A stretch of 7,884 bases of DNA from Candidatus Atribacter fermentans (GTDB taxonomy: Bacteria; Atribacterota; Atribacteria; Atribacterales; Atribacteraceae), in the NCBI GenBank assembly GCA_012517485.1, contig JAAYUT010000542.1, positions 1 through 7,884 on the forward strand, written 5' to 3'. Shown here piece by piece: positions 1 through 5,935 of the stretch. The position numbers were made by a program, and so were the translations under genes. Within the stretch, counting starts at the first letter, position 1; every line of letters begins with the position of its first letter. The notes under the pieces were generated by a model. The model had not been told where the DNA came from, made no database searches, and was given only the letters and a program-made list of their open reading frames with translations.

Positions 1-14
1 CGCGCGGCAACGCT

Positions 15-147
15 CCCTAACAAGCCGGTAAATGCCATGCTGGCATACGATATAAATGAATTAGTTCGTTTTTTAAGGAGATTAATACCAGAAGAAAGCT
101 ATGTAATATTAAGGTCGCACGACACTTACCGGCTAAACGTTGTGCCT
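15..147 (+). repeat. attC-like recombination site, left (end of the preceding cassette)
   Basis: A 5' box CCCTAAC (15-21) is followed by one spacer base. A perfect 9-bp inverted repeat comes next, AGCCGGTAA (23-31) with TTACCGGCT (126-134), then a four-base spacer AAAC and GTTGTGC (139-145). This order matches R''-spacer-L''-variable stem-L'-spacer-R' of attC. A second perfect hairpin, ATGCCA/TGGCAT (32-37/41-46), sits inside the variable part. The length of about 131 bp is within the range of long attC sites. R'' does not pair with the adjacent R' beyond AAC/GTT, as expected in an integrated array, where the bases after the cut belong to the next cassette. Confidence 0.6.
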
Positions 148-169
148 CATTGTAGAAAGCCGACCGCAC

Positions 170-234
170 ATTCAAGCACATTTGGTTTTTGCCGACACAA
201 AAGCCAACGTTTAAAAAACCAAAAGAGCTTGAAT
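170..234. repeat. Strong hairpin downstream of the WYL gene
   Basis: ATTCAAGC (170-177) pairs with GCTTGAAT (227-234), and TTTGGTTTTT (181-190) pairs with AAAAACCAAA (214-223). Between the two arms lies a 3x3 internal loop that can form a central C-G pair. The structure begins 12 bases past the stop of the minus-strand WYL gene, so it could stop or stabilise that transcript. It lacks a T-tract after the stem in either direction and is therefore not a classical intrinsic terminator. The rest of 147-245 holds no gene that I can support. Confidence 0.5.
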
Positions 235-245
235 TTTGCCAACAC

Positions 246-1250
246 TCAATAAAGACGACCTGCTGACTTGAGACGCTGAGAAATACGTTCTTTGAAATCC
301 TGTGGAGAAATTACCTTGACTTGTTCTCCGAAAGAAAGAATCAATCGTTCCAACTCAAAATTTGGAATGACTTTGATTTTGACTTCAAGACCAGTTGGGT
401 CATTCTTGTGCTTTTGACTTGGATGAATGGGCTTCGTAATGACATAGGGAGCAACTTCAGGAGAAAATTTTAAGACGATTTCCTGTAAGTTCCCACGTTC
501 GGGGCGGGTAACACCAACTAAATCGAAAAAGTACTCTTCCCAATCGGTTTCTGACTTTTTGTATTTCTGAGCAGTTTCAGACAATGACTCAATTCGATCT
601 AAAGCAAGATTCCAATTCGGAACCTGATTATCAGAATTAAGCCCAAAGACAAACCACCGACTGTTGTACTGCTTTAAATAGTATGGATGAAAAGTGATTT
701 CGTATGGTTCAGAACTTTTAAAGTCCTTGTATTTGACAAGTAAAACCCGCTCATTAACTATGGCATTGAACAGTGGAGTTAAAAAATGAAGCCCTTTAAG
801 GTCAATATTGATCTCAAAGCTGATGATTCCACTTTTACGCTCAATTAAGCCAAACTTAGATTCAAGCATTGGAATCATTTCATTGACCCACTCAAACTGA
901 GGTGTACCAGAGAAACGAGAAAATATTTGAAGGGCTGACTTTATTTGTTCGGCTTCCGAATCATTCAAAGGTTGGTTGCTGATTGAAAACGACAAATCTT
1001 CATATCGGTAATAAACCTTTCTACCATGACGGATTCTGCCAAGAGGGATAGACCAGCCTGCTTCACTTTCCATGAAACGGATGTCATCAAACAGTTGCCT
1101 TCTTTGTATTCCTTCGCTGTTTGGGTCAAAATCAATCAATGCTTTATTGCATTCATCGAGTAGGTCTTCCCAAAAATACATCCTGCCCGTGTTGCGAAAG
1201 CAACGGTCTAAGACTTGATAGCGGATAAGTGCATTTTTGTTGACAGACAT
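246..1250 (-). CDS. WYL-domain transcriptional regulator (HTH-WYL-WCX)
   Basis: Predicted DNA-binding regulator of 334 residues. The N-terminal region (about 5-80) resembles the winged helix-turn-helix of WYL proteins, with the segment IQRRQLFDDIRFM at 48-60 and a basic wing at 70-80. The core (about 150-225) holds the WYL-type signature HPYYLKQYNSRWFVFG at 188-203, where the eponymous Trp is replaced by Tyr (YYL). The C-terminal part (about 255-330), with LKFSPEVAPYV and a closing ELERLILSFGEQVKVISP block, matches the WCX extension. The start at ATG 1250 was chosen because MSVNKNALIRYQVLDRCFRN is where the family fold begins. A longer reading to 1505 would cover the promoters and operators and run antisense to the retron RNA. 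The gene is transcribed divergently from the retron. A palindromic operator lies over its predicted start of transcription, so autoregulation is likely. Related CapW and BrxR proteins are known repressors of CBASS and BREX defence operons. The ligand is unknown. Confidence 0.88.
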   Translation of the reverse strand: MSVNKNALIRYQVLDRCFRNTGRMYFWEDLLDECNKALIDFDPNSEGIQRRQLFDDIRFMESEAGWSIPLGRIRHGRKVYYRYEDLSFSISNQPLNDSEAEQIKSALQIFSRFSGTPQFEWVNEMIPMLESKFGLIERKSGIISFEINIDLKGLHFLTPLFNAIVNERVLLVKYKDFKSSEPYEITFHPYYLKQYNSRWFVFGLNSDNQVPNWNLALDRIESLSETAQKYKKSETDWEEYFFDLVGVTRPERGNLQEIVLKFSPEVAPYVITKPIHPSQKHKNDPTGLEVKIKVIPNFELERLILSFGEQVKVISPQDFKERISQRLKSAGRLY

Positions 1251-1267
1251 AAAATAAAGATTTTTAA

Positions 1268-1284
1268 GTGCAGGTTGAATGCAC
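1268..1284. promoter_or_regulatory. Palindromic operator O1 (WYL autoregulation site)
   Basis: GTGCAGGTTGAATGCAC has perfect 5-bp inverted arms GTGCA/TGCAC around a 7-base centre. It lies directly downstream of the minus-strand -7 box (1289-1296) and thus over the expected transcription start of the WYL gene, a classical repressor position. It is near-identical to the site at 1378-1394 (15 of 17 bases). Assignment to the WYL protein is inference from position and duplication. Confidence 0.65.
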
Positions 1285-1288
1285 AGCA

Positions 1289-1318
1289 CAAAGATACTTT
1301 TATTCCCTGAATGAGCAA
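1289..1318 (-). promoter_or_regulatory. Promoter of the WYL gene (Bacteroidota type)
   Basis: On the minus strand, TTG (1318-1316), 19 bases, then TATCTTTG (1296-1289). This fits the Bacteroidota primary sigma consensus TTG-N17-19-TAnnTTTG. Transcription would start near 1283, giving a leader of about 30 nt before ATG 1250. Operator O1 immediately follows the -7 box. Confidence 0.6.
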
Positions 1319-1377
1319 TGTAATGAATGGAAATACAAAATACGCTTTTGTAACTTATTTTTATCTGTATCTTTACC

Positions 1378-1394
1378 GTGCAGATTGAGTGCAC
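1378..1394. promoter_or_regulatory. Palindromic operator O2 (retron promoter)
   Basis: GTGCAGATTGAGTGCAC has the same GTGCA/TGCAC arms as O1, with consensus GTGCAGRTTGARTGCAC. The centre contains TTG (1385-1387), which serves as the -33 element of the plus-strand promoter, so a protein bound here would compete with RNA polymerase for the retron promoter. O1 and O2 are 110 bp apart, allowing cooperative binding or looping. Confidence 0.65.
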
Positions 1395-1412
1395 AAAAGC
1401 ATTATACTTTTG
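1385..1412 (+). promoter_or_regulatory. Promoter of the retron ncRNA-RT operon
   Basis: TTG (1385-1387), 17 bases, then TACTTTTG (1405-1412) match TTG-N17-19-TAnnTTTG. Transcription would begin near 1415-1419, at the 5' edge of the a1 strand of the retron RNA. The promoter start and the RNA structure were found independently, so they support each other. The same layout with a weaker -7 (TACTTTTA, 1295-1302) occurs at O1. Confidence 0.62.
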
Positions 1413-1414
1413 CA

Positions 1415-1682
1415 GAAGTTCTTTGAAACACTTGCCACAAGATATTGATTCGTGGGTGCTGGTCTCAGATTTCGGTTTGAGACAATGATCGGCATCTTCT
1501 CCCAACCTCCGGTTGGGATGAATGTCACTTAGGCATTTTTAACAGCGGTTATTGATTTCAATATCAATAATATGAAGTTGTTATTGATGTAATTATTAGT
1601 GATGAATAGGTATTGATTTCAGTTGTAATGATTGAAATATTCATACAAAAAGAGTATCCGGCAGGTGTTTTCAAAGTCCTTC
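1415..1682 (+). ncRNA. Retron msr-msd non-coding RNA
   Basis: The ends are a long inverted repeat as in all retron RNAs. The a1 strand (1415-1436) pairs with a2 (1660-1682). There are 11 bp (1426-1436 with 1660-1670, one G-U), one bulged T1671, 5 bp (1421-1425 with 1672-1676), a 2x2 mismatch, then 4 bp (1415-1418 with 1679-1682). The msr part holds two compact hairpins. The first (1462-1483) has a 9-bp stem capped by UUCG. The second (1501-1517) is CCCAACC-TCC-GGTTGGG with a perfect 7-bp stem. The msd template is probably about 1520-1659, AT-rich, with a perfect hairpin TTATTGAT/ATCAATAA (1549-1556/1563-1570). The first free G after a1 is G1441, a candidate branching guanosine (inference). 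The RT gene begins 12 bases after a2. In known retrons the RNA primes its own reverse transcription from a 2'-OH and forms msDNA. Confidence 0.78.
1549..1645 (+). repeat. Repeated TATTGAT units in the probable msd template
   Basis: TATTGATTTCA occurs exactly at 1550-1560 and 1611-1621. TTATTGAT also occurs at 1549-1556 and 1581-1588, and its complement ATCAATAA at 1563-1570. ATTTCAAT (1555-1562) can pair with ATTGAAAT (1631-1638), and TATGAA (1571-1576) with TTCATA (1640-1645). These allow alternative stems. By eye I cannot say which fold the RNA or the cDNA takes. Confidence 0.45.
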
Positions 1683-1694
1683 AAAACTTTAGAC

Positions 1695-2885
1695 ATGAAT
1701 ATTGAACAGGCACATATCGACCAAATAAGGAAGCAATTTGCAGAACTGCAAAGCAAAGAGGACTTAGTTAAGCTATTAAGTGATGCTAAGAATATGCTGT
1801 ATGGTGAGGAATGTAAGCCGGTTCAATTAAAATCATTGACCTATTATGCGAATCCCACACTTTGCAAAAAGCGTTATCAGACTTTTACCATCAAGAAAAA
1901 GTCGGGTGCAGACAGAACCATCCATGCACCCGTGAAAGGGTTAAAATCTATCCTTCGCTCTCTAAACTTTGTGCTTCAATGTTTTTATGAGCCACATGAA
2001 GCAGCAACAGGTTTTGTTTTAGAGAAGTCAATCGTTGACAATGCCAAAAAGCATATGGGGCATCATTATGTACTGAACATGGACTTAAAAGACTTTTTTC
2101 ACACTTTCGACCGCAACAGAGTGAAAATGGGCTTCATTTACGAACCTTTTAACCTATATGGCGACAAAGAACCTTTGGCTTTCCTTTTGGCAAGTCTTTG
2201 CACCCACCCTTTTGAAATTGACGGTGAAGTAAAAACAGTTCTTCCACAAGGCAGCCCTACATCTCCGACCTTAACCAACATTCTATGCAAAAAGCTTGAC
2301 CGAAGACTTACCGGACTTGCCAACCGATTTGGTGCAACTTATACAAGGTACGCTGACGATATTACATTTTCGTCACCGCACAACATCTATACAGATGAAG
2401 AATTCAACAAGGAGCTAAATCGAATCATTGAAGAAGACCAAAAACTGGTTATCAACCCTAAGAAAACACGTTTACAAAAAGCAGGGTATCGCCAAGAAGC
2501 AACAGGCTTGATTGTAAATGACAAGGTAAATGTCCGCAGGAGATATGTGAAGCAAATCCGCATGTGGATATACTATTGGGAAAAGTTCGGTTATGAAAAA
2601 GCGGAGCAGATTTTTAAACGGGATTACATTGCCGATAAAGGTCATGTAAAAAACATAAATGCCCATTTGGTGAATGTTCTGGATGGGAAATTGGAGTTCT
2701 TGAAGATGGTCAAAGGAATTGAGGATGGTACTTATAAAAAATTGAAGGAGAGGTTTGATAATTTGACTGGTTTGAAAGAAACAAAGGATCAATCCAAGAT
2801 TGACCTTAATTCTGTTTTAAATACATTGGTAAACCAAGGGCTCAATAAAGCCATGAGCCTTTATAGAAGATTCAAAAATCAATAA
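1695..2885 (+). CDS. Retron reverse transcriptase
   Basis: RNA-directed DNA polymerase of 396 residues that would copy the msd part of the RNA encoded just upstream. Palm motifs are complete: NMDLKDFFHTF with the catalytic Asp at 130, LPQGSPTSPTLTN at 183-195, and YTRYADDITFS with the YADD box at 219-222. Both retron hallmarks are present: NAKKH (116-120), matching NAXXH, and ATGLIVNDKVNV at 269-280, matching the VTG region with Ala for Val. The tail (about 315-345, ending GKLEFLKMVKG) resembles the retron thumb that binds msr hairpins. There is no maturase or HNH domain, which argues against a group II intron RT. ATG 1695 was chosen over an upstream TTG (1632) because the latter lies inside the ncRNA and would translate through the a2 strand. 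The next gene starts 2 bases after the stop, suggesting coupling. Confidence 0.92.
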   Translation: MNIEQAHIDQIRKQFAELQSKEDLVKLLSDAKNMLYGEECKPVQLKSLTYYANPTLCKKRYQTFTIKKKSGADRTIHAPVKGLKSILRSLNFVLQCFYEPHEAATGFVLEKSIVDNAKKHMGHHYVLNMDLKDFFHTFDRNRVKMGFIYEPFNLYGDKEPLAFLLASLCTHPFEIDGEVKTVLPQGSPTSPTLTNILCKKLDRRLTGLANRFGATYTRYADDITFSSPHNIYTDEEFNKELNRIIEEDQKLVINPKKTRLQKAGYRQEATGLIVNDKVNVRRRYVKQIRMWIYYWEKFGYEKAEQIFKRDYIADKGHVKNINAHLVNVLDGKLEFLKMVKGIEDGTYKKLKERFDNLTGLKETKDQSKIDLNSVLNTLVNQGLNKAMSLYRRFKNQ

Positions 2886-2887
2886 AT

Positions 2888-3673
2888 ATGAACGAAGAAG
2901 ACTTGAGAAAATTTATAGAGTTTACAAAAACCTTGCTAACACAATTGCAAGGGAATAATGAGTATACCTGGTTTTTTGAGTCTTTCAACCTTGAAATAAT
3001 CAATAGCTTTTTTCAAAACGGAACCAATACCTCTGGACTTGATAAATTTCAAAGTATCACGGAATCTGACGTTGGCAGAATTAAAGCTTATTTAAGTTTT
3101 ATAGACAAAAAGGCACTCAACTACGGCAAAGTATTCTATCACAACATTGCAGATAATAACTTAAAAGCTGAGCTAATAAAGGATTTCAAAGAGATGAAAA
3201 TAGCTCTTAAAAACGATGATATTGTTGAATTTGGGAGAAGGCTTTCATTGCAACTTGAAAACATTTTCAATTTCTCTTTGAATTCCTTGAATGTTCACAA
3301 CCTTGTTTCAGCAAATCCACAACAGTATCGCTCAGTAATTCCAAATTGGCCGAACTACAGAGGCAAACCGTTTAATTTTTACAATTCATTTTTTTCATTC
3401 AATAGAAATACAAACCAATCTGAACCAGTAGAATTGTCAAGAGTAAGCTTTAACACTAAATCAATCTTCTTGTCAATTCATTTTAATTATCAGGTTAATG
3501 CTCGAAATATAAATGAGATCTATTTCTTAAGAAATAAAGGAAGTCATAGAGATCAATTATCTCCTAACGATCAACAAACACTCAATCAGATTATTTCTGA
3601 TTTTGATAAAAACTACAGTTTTTATCATAAAGTACTTTTTGATGTTGTAAACGGTATACAAAACATACGATAA
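2888..3673 (+). CDS. Candidate HEPN-type ribonuclease, probable retron effector
   Basis: A 261-residue protein not recognised as a named family. Near the C terminus IYFLRNKGSHRD (211-222) contains R215-N-K-G-S-H220, the RX4H signature of HEPN ribonucleases, with Asn following Arg as is common. An earlier helical segment (about 105-130), with EFGRRLSLQLENIFN, resembles the first HEPN helix pair. The N-terminal 100 residues look helical and may sense the RT or msDNA. There is no signal peptide or membrane segment. Tight spacing to the RT gene (2 bases) places it in the retron operon, where third genes usually encode the toxic effector held in check by RT-msDNA. Cleavage of RNA after phage triggering is therefore the natural prediction, but it rests on one motif and on position. 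A non-catalytic HEPN-like protein is the alternative. Confidence 0.6.
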   Translation: MNEEDLRKFIEFTKTLLTQLQGNNEYTWFFESFNLEIINSFFQNGTNTSGLDKFQSITESDVGRIKAYLSFIDKKALNYGKVFYHNIADNNLKAELIKDFKEMKIALKNDDIVEFGRRLSLQLENIFNFSLNSLNVHNLVSANPQQYRSVIPNWPNYRGKPFNFYNSFFSFNRNTNQSEPVELSRVSFNTKSIFLSIHFNYQVNARNINEIYFLRNKGSHRDQLSPNDQQTLNQIISDFDKNYSFYHKVLFDVVNGIQNIR

Positions 3674-3674
3674 A

Positions 3675-3691
3675 ATGCAGATACACCGCAC
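3675..3691. promoter_or_regulatory. Degenerate third operator-like site O3 upstream of the helicase
   Basis: ATGCAGATACACCGCAC matches O2 at 12 of 17 positions, keeping TGCAGAT on the left and GCAC on the right. It begins two bases after the stop of the HEPN-like gene. At exactly the same offset as in O1 and O2 (10 bases past the site) lies AACCTTTG (3702-3709), one mismatch from TAnnTTTG. The -33 TTG is not conserved (TAC). It may be a weak or activator-dependent internal promoter for the helicase pair. Confidence 0.38.
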
Positions 3692-3727
3692 AGATAAAAT
3701 AAACCTTTGCATGAAAGAATAACAGCC

Positions 3728-5935
3728 ATGAATATTTTTGACCATTTCCAACATATCAATCTCACCAACGACCAACGCAATGCGTTGGAAAAGCTTCATG
3801 CTTTTTTAGAAAGCGATGAGCGGATATTTATCCTTCAGGGATATGCGGGAAGTGGTAAAACAACCATGTTAAAGGGTTTTGTTGAATATCTTAAATCTTT
3901 AGAAAAGAAATATCAATTGATGGCTCCGACTGGCAGGGCAGCAAAAGTCATCAATCAAAAAACAGGCTTTGAATCCACCACGATTCACAAGGGAATCTAC
4001 AGTTTCGATGAATTGCAGGAAATCAAACAAAGTGAAGATGAAAATGATATTTCGTTTTTGTACCAATACAAAATCAGAAACAATCCGGAAGTTCATGATT
4101 CGGTTCTGATAGTAGATGAAGCTTCTATGGTCAGCGATATTTTAAGTCAGGGCGAGTTTTTCCGCTTTGGTAGTGGGCATTTGTTGCGAGACCTGATTAC
4201 TTATGGAAGGATTCAAGAAGCTACCACAACCAGCAAAATTATTTTTATTGGTGATCCTGCACAGTTGCCACCAATTGGCATGACCTTCTCTCCTGCACTA
4301 GATCCAAATTATTTAAGTGAGACTTACAAGGTTTCTGTTTCGCAAGCTGAAATGAAGGAAGTGAAACGTCAGGATGCTAATAATGGCATTTTGATTTCAG
4401 CCACTAAAATAAGGCAGAGCCTTACTTCCGGCTACTTCAATGATTTTGACTTGAGAGAAAATGGACGGGACATTTTCAATCCAGCATATCAAGATTACTT
4501 AGAAACCTACAAGGCACAACAAGACCAAAAAATAATCATCTGCTACAAAAACAAAACAGCGCTTGATTTGAACCGAGCTATCCGCAGAGAAAAATTTGGA
4601 GATGATTTACCCATTCAGGCATCCGATACCGTTATCATTGGTGGAAACAATTACCGTTTAGGTATCATGAATGGTGAATTTGCTATTGTATCAGAAGCAA
4701 ATCCAACAGTTGAAAGCAGAGAAGTTAGTTTTTACATTGAAAAAGGAAAAACAAAAACTGTAAGATTAACTTGGAGGGGAATTAGCCTTGTTTTACCTGA
4801 TGAAAACAATCAGCCCAAAACCATAAACGGATTTATTTTAGAAAACTATTTATACGGTGATAATTACTTAAAACCCGAAGAGCAAAGAGCCCTTTATGTG
4901 GATTTCAAAAACAGGCATCCCAAACTCAAGAAAGGAACAGAGGAATTTAAGGAAGCCATTATTAATGATAAGTATTTCAACTGCATACTTTTAAAATATG
5001 GTTATGCAGTAACCTGTCACAAAGCTCAGGGCGGTGAATGGTCAAATGCCTTTGTATTTTGGGACAGAGGAACGCAAGCCAACTTCAACTTTTATGAATC
5101 GGAACATAACCGCTCAGGTAAGACCAATTCAGAATTTTACCGTTGGGCATATACAGCAGTTACCAGAGCATCCAAGAAACTGTTTTGCATCAATCCACCG
5201 TATTTTTCATCCTTTTCAGGCATGAATTTTATTGACGTGAATGTTCAACAAGCCTTCAATGAGTTGACAGGTCAATCAAATCCGAAAACTGAAATCAATA
5301 TCAATGAAGTTTTGCCGGAATTGGAAAAATTTGGTTTAGTTGATGCACCATTGACTATCCAAGATCATTTCATTCACAGGTGGTACATTCTGCAAAAGCA
5401 TTATATAGATATTGAAGCTTGGCAGAAAGTTGGGTATGAAGTAAGATATATCTTCAAAAGAGAAGCCCAAACAGCAGCATTCAAACACTGGGTTAATGGT
5501 CAGAATGTTTTTAAAAGCAATTTTCAAAAGCTAGCTGCACAAACCAATTCTGATGAGTTATTTGAAACCATCACAAAAATACTAGAGTGTGCTACTCCGA
5601 TTGTAGTAAACAGGAACAACATTGAAGGTATTCTGACCCAAATTGAATTTGATGTAGCAATTGAAGAAGAGAAGCCATTCTTGAAAAATCTATTCGATTT
5701 TATCAGTAAAGGTTTAACAAAAGGTGAAATCATTTCCAACATTCAGCATCTCGAATACCGTGAAAGATATACCATAGATAATAATGGACGGTCTTCCATA
5801 ATTGACTTTGAATATGATAAAGCAGGTTTTTTCGGTCGAGTGCTTCCATTAGAAAAGAAATGTGACTGCCCCGAAATTCTAGGCAGAATCAAATCCATTG
5901 TAAACAACCTAAAAGAAGCTGATTATGTCATTTAA
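3728..5935 (+). CDS. SF1B DNA helicase, RecD/Pif1-like, with a novel C-terminal region
   Basis: ATP-dependent DNA helicase of 735 residues. Motifs appear in order: Q-motif LTNDQRNAL (12-20), Walker A GYAGSGKTT (38-46), motif Ia APTGRAA (66-72), Walker B VLIVDEASM (126-134), motif III GDPAQLPP (175-182), motif V YAVTCHKAQGGEWSNAFV (426-443) and motif VI YTAVTRASKK (475-484) with the arginine finger R480. This is the RecD2/Pif1/Dda arrangement (AAA_30 plus UvrD_C_2), predicting 5'-to-3' movement. Residues about 500-735 follow the motor, match no family I know, and may be a partner- or substrate-binding module. No nuclease motif is evident. ATG 3728 was preferred to TTG 3707 because conservation starts at MNIFDHF. 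It lies 54 bases after the HEPN-like gene and its end overlaps the next gene by 11 bp, implying a stable pair with that product. Confidence 0.9.
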   Translation: MNIFDHFQHINLTNDQRNALEKLHAFLESDERIFILQGYAGSGKTTMLKGFVEYLKSLEKKYQLMAPTGRAAKVINQKTGFESTTIHKGIYSFDELQEIKQSEDENDISFLYQYKIRNNPEVHDSVLIVDEASMVSDILSQGEFFRFGSGHLLRDLITYGRIQEATTTSKIIFIGDPAQLPPIGMTFSPALDPNYLSETYKVSVSQAEMKEVKRQDANNGILISATKIRQSLTSGYFNDFDLRENGRDIFNPAYQDYLETYKAQQDQKIIICYKNKTALDLNRAIRREKFGDDLPIQASDTVIIGGNNYRLGIMNGEFAIVSEANPTVESREVSFYIEKGKTKTVRLTWRGISLVLPDENNQPKTINGFILENYLYGDNYLKPEEQRALYVDFKNRHPKLKKGTEEFKEAIINDKYFNCILLKYGYAVTCHKAQGGEWSNAFVFWDRGTQANFNFYESEHNRSGKTNSEFYRWAYTAVTRASKKLFCINPPYFSSFSGMNFIDVNVQQAFNELTGQSNPKTEININEVLPELEKFGLVDAPLTIQDHFIHRWYILQKHYIDIEAWQKVGYEVRYIFKREAQTAAFKHWVNGQNVFKSNFQKLAAQTNSDELFETITKILECATPIVVNRNNIEGILTQIEFDVAIEEEKPFLKNLFDFISKGLTKGEIISNIQHLEYRERYTIDNNGRSSIIDFEYDKAGFFGRVLPLEKKCDCPEILGRIKSIVNNLKEADYVI

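Noticed and set aside
37..252. 71-codon open frame on the plus strand
   Set aside because: It runs through the left attC-like site, the hairpin at 170-234 and into the end of the WYL gene; no recognisable protein.
1251..1505. N-terminal extension of the WYL gene by 85 codons
   Set aside because: It covers both palindromes and both promoters and is antisense to the msr hairpin; family similarity starts at Met 1250.
1549..1621. CRISPR-like repeats
   Set aside because: The repeat is 11 bp with two exact copies, inside a structured RNA; no regular spacing and no cas genes.
1695..2885. Group II intron or diversity-generating element RT
   Set aside because: There is no maturase or endonuclease domain, no intron RNA domains and no template/variable repeats; NAXXH, an ATG/VTG motif and the a1/a2 RNA indicate a retron.
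3707..3727. TTG start adding 7 residues to the helicase
   Set aside because: It falls inside the -7-like box; ATG 3728 gives a natural N terminus.
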